Positions 22,001-24,906 of a stretch of DNA of 24,906 bases are shown one piece after another (within the stretch, counting starts at the first letter, position 1; every line of letters starts with the position of its first letter). Where the stretch lies: positions 2,366,304-2,391,209 of the forward strand of contig BLXT01008609.1 of the NCBI GenBank assembly GCA_019648995.1. Direction: 5' to 3'. The notes beneath the pieces were generated by a model. It did not search any database and was not told the DNA's origin. It was given only the letters and a program-made list of their open reading frames with translations. Position numbers and translations under genes: made by a program. This stretch comes from Plakobranchus ocellatus (lineage: Eukaryota > Mollusca > Gastropoda > Plakobranchidae).

Positions 22001-24492
22001 CCAGCAGGTTTCAAATGAATTATCTGGCTAGATGTGCACCCAGGAGCATTCTAGAACAGAAGGAAATAGGGTAAATACTTACCCGAATAGTCACTCTTGT
22101 TTCCTGCACAGGCCCATCACGGTCCAATGTTCCAATGAGGTACACTGAACCATTATTTGAATCCACAGTGAATAAACTGTTCGGTGCTGCCAAATCATAA
22201 GTTATTTTGGTTTGTGTTCGTTGCAAATCCTTATCAGATGCAGAGACCTTCAAAATTAAAAAAACAGACTCAAATTAAATGAGAATCTCAAATAAAAAAA
22301 AAAAAACAAAACAAAAAAAATTCTAAAATGTATTCATCTATTTTAATCCAATTAAACCAAGTGTGATCTTAAGGTTACTAGACCTTGCACGGCTATATAT
22401 CGAATGTACTTGTGATATATTTGGATACAGATAATGGTTAAAGAACGAACATGGAGGCAGCCATCGTACTAATCGTCCAAAACAAACTTCGCCTATATCA
22501 TTCGAAAGCTAAATGGCTAAGCTAACGGACACCATAACTTTTACAGCAACTGCTGCGATATTTACATGGGAAAAAAATTCGGAAATGGAACCCACAGGAG
22601 TTGCGAGAATGGTATAGTTCTGTCCACAAAATTTTCCCGCAAATGTTAAGGGTTGAGACCAGCAAAATAGTTGTGTTTAGAACATTTCTACAAGTCTGTT
22701 GTCCCAAATGAATGTCATGGAACAAAAACGTTATTTTCTTCTTTTTAAGAATTTTTAAAAGTTTAAAACTTTTAGACTCAAAATGAGCTCATCACAGGTC
22801 TACCTAGTTTTCACTGTTAAGAAGTCCATAAACAGATGAAGAATATGTCACCCAATAAAATGTGCAAAATGCTTCTTGAGATAATTTCAACAAATGTGAG
22901 AAACTTCTTCGTAACACTTTTAAAATAATGCCAACTTTCAAGTCTCTTTACTGTTAAATAACTGTGATTGGTTGAATTTGATTCCTGTTTCCAATTTCCT
23001 TATGCAGCATGATATCTGCAAGTTGTGGATCCAAAATAAGAATTATATTTTAAAAAATCAATGCATTTGAGATGAAACGTTACAGAAAGATATTAACATT
23101 ATTGTGGAAAGATAAAGATAAAGAAACAGGAGTGACTTTCCAGAGACAGATGTGGAGGCAAAACAGGTAGAGAACACCTTAGAAGAAGATGGTCAAAAGA
23201 CATTAAAAATGGCTAAAAACTAGTGTGACATAGGCTGGAAAACTAGAGTCCAACAGAAGTGACTTTCCAGAGGCAGTGAAGGAGGTAACGTCCTGACTGG
23301 ATCCCCTGTGATGATAATGATGATTGTGTAATACTCAGTGCAAGGTATTTATCAGAGCAATTTGATGAGGCCAAACATGGCCTTGGATACTATCTAAATC
23401 TCTATTGCAAAACGAATTAAGATCATTACTTGTGTTTGAGAGGGGCAGGAAAAGCAATGGGAATAAAGTTTTAAATATTTATTTTTGTCATGCTCATAGG
23501 CTAATAATAGATCATGTAAGCTTTGTACTTCAAGAATTGTTCAAAGTAAATAGAAAAGATTTCTAATATTCTCCTAAAAAAATTATATATATTGATGTCT
23601 GCATCCAGAAATGATTAGCAAGAAGTCATTTAGTCTCTTAATCTGTTTTCAATCACTCTTCCATTTTATTTCTATTGATAAGTAACGAAGTCTTGGGATT
23701 ATTTTATCAGATTCCTATCAAATTAAAAACTCTCACAGTCACAAGTAGCTTGGGCTTGGCTGAAGTGATACTGCTGTCCTCTTCTTCCACAAGATTCCTC
23801 ACTTCATACACATTTTGATTGAATATAGGTGGGTTGTCATTCTCATCAAGAACATTAATGATCACTAGAGTGCTCGCTGAATGTACTCGCTCATTATCAT
23901 AAGCAACTAGTGTCAAAGTATAGGTCTGCAACATAAATGGGAATGATTAAATTATCGAATAACCTATTATCTAAGAGCTTTAAATAATTATGAAACAGCT
24001 TACGAAAATAAATGAAATATACAGCGTGTGTCTCTTGGCCATGTCATCCACTTAACTTAATACAGAAAAAAAAAGTTGAATTTTTTTTCAAATGGCACTA
24101 AGAAAAAAAGAAAAAAACACTGAATGGTCAACTTGGAATAATGTCACAAGCTTCTAATATGGAAACATTACATATTCCCCAAAAATCAATCTTGTTTAGA
24201 TATGATCAGATTATACCAATTAAATCTTAGTGGTTTATGCAACCTTTACATTTTTTAATGCATGCTTTGCCAGAATATGTTACATTGATACAGATATTTT
24301 AGTTTACCCATATTACTCAAAAACAACATAAATTGGAAAAGAACATTCCCCTAAAATTTACCTTTGGTTCATTATTACTGTCAAAGTCAAGTTTTCTGAC
24401 TGATCGAATCTGACCAGATCCTCTTATAATTGTGAAAGCACTGTTGATGTTGCCTTGACTGAACTGGTATTCCAAACCTATGCCTTGGTCAA
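886..24492 (-). CDS. CadN: Classical type III (neural-cadherin-like) cadherin gene, internal part, 21 exons
   Basis: Spliced coding sequence on the minus strand: 24492-24362, 23925-23737, 22247-22083, 20450-20315, 18829-18532, 17630-17468, 15477-15230, 12936-12800, 12531-12283, 11756-11532, 10830-10716, 9721-9643, 8054-7943, 7007-6760, 6416-6148, 5538-5346, 3552-3478, 3190-3089, 2738-2499, 2158-1960, 1058-886. It totals 3,746 nt, or 1,248 codons plus two bases of a split first codon, with no internal stop. Seen: six cadherin repeats with DxND-type linkers (the first one partial), a degenerate seventh, then EGF, laminin G, EGF and laminin G. Known: this order is that of Drosophila N-cadherin and related invertebrate classical cadherins, single-pass membrane proteins for calcium-dependent homophilic adhesion that bind catenins inside the cell. 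Inferred: the gene is functional and orthologous to CadN. Fat, Flamingo/Celsr and Dachsous are alternatives, but the ITAEEF-containing segment and the exact module order fit classical type III best. Both gene ends are outside the window. Confidence 0.9.
1059..1959 (-). other. Intron between w20 and w21
   Basis: 901 bp, phase 1, AT-rich. It carries an A-rich run at 1063-1087, whose complement is the acceptor pyrimidine tract, and a C7 run at 1824-1830 followed by A-rich sequence. Nothing else recognised. Confidence 0.8.
1960..2158 (-). CDS. CadN: Exon w20: end of laminin G 1 and EGF-like 2
   Basis: Residues 1125-1190 plus one base. Acceptor follows a run of T then AAAAG; donor AGCACAG|GTTTGT. 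LYDL closes laminin G 1. EGF-like 2 has cysteines at 1150, 1159, 1165, 1177, 1179 and 1188, with the terminal CSCHPGWYGNKC. An extra Cys at 1143 may pair with laminin G 1. Confidence 0.92.
2159..2498 (-). other. Intron between w19 and w20
   Basis: 340 bp, phase 0, GTAAGT donor. Nothing recognisable inside. Confidence 0.85.
2499..2738 (-). CDS. CadN: Exon w19: C-terminal half of laminin G 1
   Basis: Residues 1045-1124, 80 codons, phase 0-0. Acceptor GTCTTGAACAG, donor TCAAAG|GTAAGT. It encodes DVTLTVDHC, a NGT sequon at 1061, and the closing laminin G element GGRYPLDP...GFNGCLRNLVHNSK with Cys 1053, 1070 and 1115. The fold's usual terminal disulfide would use Cys 1115 and a Cys just before or in w20. 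Symmetric exon. Confidence 0.93.
2739..3088 (-). other. Intron between w18 and w19
   Basis: 350 bp, phase 0. A short plus-strand open frame (2731-2937) overlaps it and has no features of a protein. Nothing else seen. Confidence 0.85.
3089..3190 (-). CDS. CadN: Exon w18: laminin G 1, LNDGQWH block
   Basis: Residues 1011-1044, 34 codons, phase 0-0. Acceptor CTTTTCGAAAG, donor TTCCAG|GTATAA. It contains the laminin G hallmark LNDGQWHRIDIDRE. There is also an N-glycosylation sequon NGT at residue 1016. Too short for a standard open-frame cutoff; placed by frame continuity between w17 and w19. Confidence 0.93.
3478..3552 (-). CDS. CadN: Exon w17: laminin G 1, small exon
   Basis: Residues 986-1010, 25 codons, phase 0-0. 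Acceptor TTTTGTCACAG, donor GGTGAG|GTATGC. NFILLELKNGYPQLRLNLG is the F.ALEL.NG...L..D.G strand pair typical of laminin G domains. A 19-base T run on the plus strand sits 27 bases upstream of the exon in transcript sense. Confidence 0.92.
3553..5345 (-). other. Intron between w16 and w17
   Basis: 1,793 bp, phase 0. It contains the T19 run (3580-3598) and the 56-base hairpin (3765-3820). A 92-codon plus-strand open frame starts in the hairpin arm (3775-4053) and is not recognised. The rest, 4060-5345, is AT-rich with no visible feature. Confidence 0.8.
3765..3820 (+). ncRNA. Pre-miRNA-like hairpin (candidate)
   Basis: Inner arms 3775-3788 and 3797-3810 are a perfect 14-bp inverted repeat (ATGATTTGCCATCA and its complement) around an 8-base loop. 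After a small 3-by-3 internal loop, 3765-3771 and 3814-3820 pair for seven more pairs, one of them G-U. The result is a stem of about 24 levels in 56 bases, the size of an invertebrate miRNA precursor. No known miRNA seed was recognised. It may equally be a palindromic mobile-element relic. The wobbles favour the plus strand. Confidence 0.3.
5346..5538 (-). CDS. CadN: Exon w16: second half of EGF-like 1 and start of laminin G 1
   Basis: Residues 922-985. Acceptor TTATCTTCTCAG. The first codons give CNCREGFDGPRC, completing the EGF cysteines at 922, 924 and 933. Laminin G begins with FNGNSIAFYEG and then ELITLEPDGLIMFNGPV. Of two possible donors, AAA|GTGGGT (chosen) keeps phase 0 for w17; the GT four bases further on (GTATTG) would break the frame. 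Confidence 0.9.
5539..6147 (-). other. Intron between w15 and w16
   Basis: 609 bp, phase 2. Overlapping open frames of about 100 codons on both strands (5573-5884 plus, 5605-5913 minus) carry no motif and are probably chance. Nothing else seen. Confidence 0.8.
6148..6416 (-). CDS. CadN: Exon w15: end of the membrane-proximal segment and first half of EGF-like 1
   Basis: Residues 832-920 plus two bases. Acceptor TTTTTCACAG, donor CTTAG|GTGAGA. It begins IQKAADITIDQV, then a Cys-bearing stretch (Cys 848, 857, 890) with NPRVINANGSSFTTVDVA. It ends with the first three EGF cysteines (901, 906, 912) in ACSGAYCYNGGTCQQDNWGK. The intron splits the EGF module exactly before its CxC pair, phase 2. 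Confidence 0.92.
6417..6759 (-). other. Intron between w14 and w15
   Basis: 343 bp, phase 0, AT-rich, nothing recognised. Confidence 0.85.
6760..7007 (-). CDS. CadN: Exon w14: non-chordate classic cadherin membrane-proximal segment
   Basis: Residues 750-831. Acceptor TTATATACCAG, donor AACTCG|GTGTGT. It opens with GITAEEFIAP, a conserved block of invertebrate classical cadherins that marks the start of the region known as the primitive or non-chordate classic cadherin domain. A Pro/Gly-rich loop (GQEPPPSK) follows, and then a folded-looking part with VEMARLL, IEVVGL and LDLRFSGH. No cysteines. Known: in flies this region is processed or needed for surface delivery; nothing here tests that. 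Confidence 0.91.
7008..7942 (-). other. Intron between w13 and w14
   Basis: 935 bp, phase 1, AT-rich. Several chance frames lie at 7321-7846 on both strands; none resembles a known family. Confidence 0.85.
7943..8054 (-). CDS. CadN: Exon w13: end of EC-g, into the non-chordate-specific segment
   Basis: Residues 712-748 plus one base. Acceptor CATCTCTCAG, donor CTTAAAG|GTAGAG. It encodes VDVYDKVYQNTARCTVAVTV then FDLPDEALRKAGSMRLKG. The FDLPDE stretch sits where a DxNDN linker would be, so calcium binding at the C-terminal end of EC-g looks lost. It contains one unpaired-looking Cys, residue 725. Confidence 0.92.
8626..8699. promoter_or_regulatory. Pair of perfect CArG-box palindromes
   Basis: CCATATATGG occurs at 8626-8635 and again at 8690-8699. 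Each fits CC(A/T)6GG, the SRF-type MADS-box binding consensus. The two sit in similar short contexts (TACCATATATGGA). Function is inference; a repeated element is an alternative explanation. Confidence 0.3.
8947..9042 (+). pseudogene. Short frame with a transposon-protein-like C-terminal tail (doubtful)
   Basis: A 31-codon frame from ATG to TAA rich in Arg/Lys and Glu, ending GGPSYGAGIT. From memory, similar basic stretches ending in G.[ST]YGAG are common at the C-termini of Mutator-like transposase-domain proteins in invertebrate genomes. Upstream frames are broken and I could not extend the match, so this may be coincidence. Confidence 0.2.
9643..9721 (-). CDS. CadN: Exon w12: middle of cadherin repeat EC-g
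   Basis: Residues 686-711, only 26 codons. Acceptor GTTGTTTCAG, donor TTTGAG|GTAGTA. It encodes VDGESGIITIKRG and ASDRDKPYEFE, where the SDRDKPYEF stretch takes the place of LDRE..Y.F. It is too short to stand out as an open frame and was found by following the frame from w11 to w13. Confidence 0.92.
9722..10715 (-). other. Intron between w11 and w12
   Basis: 994 bp, phase 2, AT-rich. A 194-codon minus-strand open frame (10213-10797) is out-of-frame readthrough from exon w11 and is not a gene. Nothing else seen. Confidence 0.85.
10716..10830 (-). CDS. CadN: Exon w11: first part of cadherin repeat EC-g
   Basis: Residues 648-684. Acceptor CCTCTCCCAG, donor TTTCAG|GTTATT. GDVEIGRVYAEDADDWDLPD is a strongly characteristic stretch of type III classical cadherins (the DDWDLPDK signature known from N-cadherin homologues). 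Split codon 647 (G+GA, Gly) and 685 (AG+T, Ser) confirm both junctions. Confidence 0.93.
10831..11531 (-). other. Intron between w10 and w11
   Basis: 701 bp, phase 1, AT-rich, nothing recognised. Confidence 0.85.
11532..11756 (-). CDS. CadN: Exon w10: end of EC-f and start of the degenerate last repeat EC-g
   Basis: Residues 573-646, 225 nt, phase 1-1. Acceptor TTCTTTCTTTAG, donor TTTGATG|GTAACA. It encodes RFDREERKEYLLPIVIWDM, then LTVVIGDKNDNKHSA: the DKNDN core is kept (residues 627-631), but the Pro and aromatic residues after it are lost. FYNFDG leads into a GEIGRV-like stretch in w11 typical of the last repeat of type III cadherins. Symmetric exon. Confidence 0.92.
11757..12282 (-). 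other. Intron between w9 and w10
   Basis: 526 bp, phase 1. A C9 run (11971-11979) followed by alternating CA and then A-rich sequence is the only notable feature. Confidence 0.85.
12283..12531 (-). CDS. CadN: Exon w9: end of EC-e, canonical linker, first half of EC-f
   Basis: Residues 490-571, phase 1 at both ends, 249 nt, so symmetric. Donor GAAA|GTAAGT. EIPLTGSATLKL then the canonical linker DINDNAPMF at 505-513. EC-f follows with LPENED, AVDPDTR and an inserted cysteine pair (residues 557 and 562, spacing CSTPAC). The acceptor TTTGATAAG has a weak pyrimidine tract. A second in-phase AG 18 bases downstream would drop six residues, but cadherin consensus favours the longer form. Confidence 0.9.
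12800..12936 (-). CDS. CadN: Exon w8: core of cadherin repeat EC-e
   Basis: Residues 444-488, 45 full codons between split codons. Acceptor GCTCTTTCAG, donor GACAAAG|GTGAGG. It encodes the FSIQ strand, an AGNVTT turn, KVLDREL (calcium ligands) and the start of the IYAIDKG element. The upstream intron is the longest in the window at 2,293 bp. Confidence 0.91.
14225..14265. repeat. Hairpin with a 9-bp perfect stem
   Basis: CTCTAGTCT (14232-14240), a 10-base loop, then AGACTAGAG (14251-14259). Beyond a small internal loop, GGAT (14225-14228) pairs with ATCC (14262-14265). Confidence 0.7.
14301..14326. repeat. TGTGTA/TACACA inverted-repeat cluster
   Basis: TACACAATTGTGTA at 14313-14326 is a perfect 14-base palindrome. 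Its left half can also pair with TGTGTA at 14301-14306 across a six-base spacer. Confidence 0.7.
15230..15477 (-). CDS. CadN: Exon w7: end of EC-d and start of EC-e
   Basis: Residues 361-442 plus two bases. Acceptor CCAATTTTCAG, donor TTTGA|GTGAGT. ATIDYEM and SVQDGTAS close EC-d. Its linker DYNDETPQI (residues 399-407) departs from DxNDNxPxF at three places. EC-e opens with LLEGEPKG and AVDRDSGINAEFEFS, which is completed by w8 across the phase-2 junction (GA+G gives Glu). Confidence 0.92.
15478..17467 (-). other. Intron between w6 and w7
   Basis: 1,990 bp, phase 0. It holds a purine-rich tract (16556-16645) and a 16-base near-palindrome CTACTGACATCAGTAG (17327-17342). The slightly GC-richer part at 15700-16020 may be an old repeat but matches nothing I know. 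Confidence 0.8.
16556..16645 (+). repeat. Polypurine (GA-rich) tract
   Basis: About 90 bases, nearly all A or G with only a handful of pyrimidines, and no regular period. Such tracts can form triplex DNA; no function is shown. Confidence 0.75.
17468..17630 (-). CDS. CadN: Exon w6: first half of cadherin repeat EC-d
   Basis: Residues 307-360. Acceptor is a T-rich run ending TTTAG; donor CCT|GTAAGT, phase 0. It encodes GEILRILAKDEDTAPQ, with KDED as DxD ligand, and a FEFSIEP...FQVSG core. EC-d therefore starts in w5/w6 and ends in w7. The usual XEX position is SEAT here, a weaker match than in neighbouring repeats. Confidence 0.9.
17631..18531 (-). other. Intron between w5 and w6
   Basis: 901 bp, phase 2. 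An AG microsatellite lies at 17687-17701. A 16-base direct repeat (AATATCTCTGAA followed by TCAA or CCAA) lies at 18263-18278 and 18295-18310. Nothing else seen. Confidence 0.8.
18532..18829 (-). CDS. CadN: Exon w5: most of cadherin repeat EC-c
   Basis: Residues 208-305, with split codons at both ends (207 Ala from G+CA; 306 Thr from AC+T). This is the largest exon in the window at 298 nt. Acceptor ATCAATTGTAG, donor TATAC|GTATGT. It contains ARDIDAG, ALDYEQF and VEAYDQGS, all classic calcium-site elements. The closing linker DINDQKPYF at residues 292-300 has Gln where DxNDN is usual. Confidence 0.92.
19335..19600 (+). mobile_element. Non-LTR retrotransposon (LINE) ORF2 C-terminal relic
   Basis: The plus-strand frame reads an in-frame TGA at 19341, IGNEVQKK, a diverged stretch, then KMKRGRPRGTWRRTMGDEK and KLKWLEGQHGMEKVCW. 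Known: LINE reverse transcriptase proteins commonly end with W[KR]W[IL]GH, then KRGRPK.TWRR, then a W..A..LA.DR..W element. The TGA falls where the W of WIGH is expected, and the final block is worn. The 5' part of the element is missing, as is usual for truncated LINE copies. The clade cannot be assigned from this. It lies antisense to the cadherin gene inside an intron. Confidence 0.7.
19996..20082 (-). pseudogene. Possible relic of a duplicated cadherin exon (linker region)
   Basis: Minus-strand frame DIGDHVPP, a three-residue insert, then PVFSQPFKVVV, ending in TGA. It resembles the DINDNAPVFDQSLISFSV linker of exon w4, which lies about 300 bases upstream in transcript sense. At the base level GACATTGGTGATCATGTTCCT matches the w4 segment at 16 of 21 positions. 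There is no good donor site and a stop follows, so it is not a working exon. It could be chance. Confidence 0.3.
20315..20450 (-). CDS. CadN: Exon w4: end of EC-b, canonical linker, start of EC-c
   Basis: Residues 162-206 plus one base. Acceptor TTATCTTAG, donor GGTG|GTGAGT. The linker DINDNAPVF lies at residues 182-190 and is followed by VKEHAPRG, the XEX ligand of EC-c. A second GT three bases upstream (AGAG|GTGGTG) would also keep phase but is the weaker donor. A sequence similar to this linker lies in the next intron (see 19996-20082). Confidence 0.91.
20451..22082 (-). other. Intron between w3 and w4
   Basis: 1,632 bp, phase 0. The part at about 20935-21370 is less AT-rich and has overlapping open frames on both strands (for example 20997-21227 and 21160-21369) with no recognised motif. 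It may be an uncharacterised repeat. Nothing else seen. Confidence 0.75.
22083..22247 (-). CDS. CadN: Exon w3: middle of cadherin repeat EC-b
   Basis: Residues 107-161, 55 codons, phase 0-0. Acceptor TTTTGAAG, donor CGG|GTAAGT. Contains ASDKD (DxD ligand), FTVDSNNGSVYL and TLDRDGP, the usual order of strands and calcium ligands inside a cadherin repeat. Joined to w4 it reads through to VVVFPIDINDNAPVF, completing the repeat. Symmetric exon. Confidence 0.91.
22248..23736 (-). other. Intron between w2 and w3
   Basis: 1,489 bp, phase 0. It contains a CpG-containing patch (about 22385-22740) unlike the rest of the introns, and a LINE-like tail with a direct repeat (23131-23320). Confidence 0.75.
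23131..23320 (+). mobile_element. Decayed LINE-like 3' fragment with an internal direct repeat
   Basis: The plus strand encodes RRWSKDIKNG and, after frame changes and stops, a stretch near P.DW.P followed by stop codons. This recalls the RPRKRW..DI..W tail of LINE proteins. AGTGACTTTCCAGAG[AG]CAG occurs at 23131 and again at 23258, about 127 bases apart. The match is short and frames are broken. Confidence 0.35.
23737..23925 (-). CDS. CadN: Exon w2: end of EC-a, canonical linker, start of EC-b
   Basis: Residues 44-106, 63 codons, phase 0 at both ends. Acceptor ATGTTGCAG, donor ACT|GTGAGA. It holds the VAYDNE element (DxD-type calcium ligand) and a full canonical linker, DENDNPPIF, at residues 70-78. 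An acidic EEED patch follows as the XEX-like ligand of the next repeat. It is a symmetric exon, so skipping it would keep frame but would delete a linker. Confidence 0.92.
23926..24361 (-). other. Intron between w1 and w2
   Basis: 436 bp, phase 0, AT-rich with several A runs. Nothing recognised. Confidence 0.85.
24362..24492 (-). CDS. CadN: Exon w1: C-terminal half of a cadherin repeat (EC-a)
   Basis: Residues 1-43. The exon opens with two bases of a split codon after a TTAAATCTTTAG acceptor and ends at CCAAAG before GTAAAT, phase 0. It contains an RGSGQIRSVRKLDFD stretch, which matches the core of a cadherin repeat where the fold's G.I.....LD[RY]E element lies; here the last residue is D instead of E. 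The continuation YTLTLVAYD in w2 confirms the join. The exon that precedes it is beyond the window. Confidence 0.88.
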
Positions 24493-24906
24493 CTAAAGAT
24501 TTAATAGGTAAAAACATTGCCATGTCAAAGAAAAATTTATATATATTTTTTAATACATTTTTTTTTTGGTCCTGTGAAAGAGCAAAAGGGTATCTTTTTA
24601 ACAAATGTATTTTCTGAACATTTTATCAACTTTTCAACTTGATTTAGACATATCCATACCTAGGCAAAACTACAGGTAAGCCATCATCTTCCCTTGAATG
24701 CTCTCAGTTATATTAAACTGTATTTGGACATGTCTCTTGTGGCCAAGAAAAATGCAAAGCTCCCTGATTTTAATTTCTCAAACAACAAGAAAAAAACCTC
24801 ATTTAAATATTTAAATGTGCATTCAGGGCGCTATGGCATTTTGACAGTTTTAATGAAAGAGGTCATTTCATATGTAAAGCACCCCCCCCCCCCCCAAAAA
24901 AAAAAA
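24493..24906 (-). other. Intron before w1 (incomplete)
   Basis: No upstream exon found. The window ends in a C14 run (24882-24895) followed by at least 11 A, a stretch where assembly errors are likely. Confidence 0.75.

Noticed and set aside
1-24906. tRNA, rRNA, CRISPR or operon-like structure
   Set aside because: No T-loop consensus, regular repeat-spacer array or closely packed genes were seen; the window is a eukaryotic gene body.

Overview
The window is animal genomic DNA from an invertebrate. It is AT-rich, its coding sequence is split by many GT-AG introns with homopolymer runs, and it carries worn retrotransposon fragments. It holds one recognisable gene on the minus strand, running through both ends of the window: a classical type III (neural-/N-cadherin-like, CadN-type) cadherin with the non-chordate classic-cadherin extracellular region. 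I cannot place the species. Type III cadherins with EGF and laminin-G modules next to the membrane point to a non-mammalian animal, most likely a protostome or a non-chordate deuterostome.

Twenty-one exons (called w1 to w21 in transcript order, from 24492 down to 886) were placed from protein similarity and splice sites. All 20 introns between them are GT-AG. All junctions keep the frame, giving 1,248 uninterrupted codons with no stop or frameshift. Residue numbers in the entries refer to this 1,248-residue fragment. The domain order is: the C-terminal part of one cadherin repeat (EC-a, residues 1-78), EC-b (79-190), EC-c (191-300), EC-d (301-407), EC-e (408-513), EC-f (514-635), a degenerate last repeat EC-g (about 636-740), a non-chordate-specific membrane-proximal segment (about 741-900), EGF-like 1 (901-933), laminin G 1 (about 936-1128), EGF-like 2 (1143-1188) and the start of laminin G 2 (1192-1248). 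The signal peptide and the first repeats lie beyond 24906. The rest of laminin G 2, the membrane span and the catenin-binding tail lie below position 886, outside the window.

The introns (268 to 2,293 bp) are mostly AT-rich sequence without genes. They contain a LINE ORF2 C-terminal relic at 19335-19600, a second LINE-like tail with a direct repeat near 23131-23320, and a GC-richer block at 8285-9045 holding two perfect CArG-type palindromes. There is also a pre-miRNA-like hairpin at 3765-3820, further hairpins near 14225 and 630, and poly-C tracts that run into A-rich sequence. On the gene strand at 19996-20082 lies a short stretch resembling the cadherin linker of exon w4, possibly the relic of a duplicated exon. 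No tRNA, rRNA, CRISPR array or bacterial-type gene was seen. I found no previously undescribed gene system; the best leads are the hairpin, the possible exon relic and the pattern of calcium-site loss between cadherin repeats.
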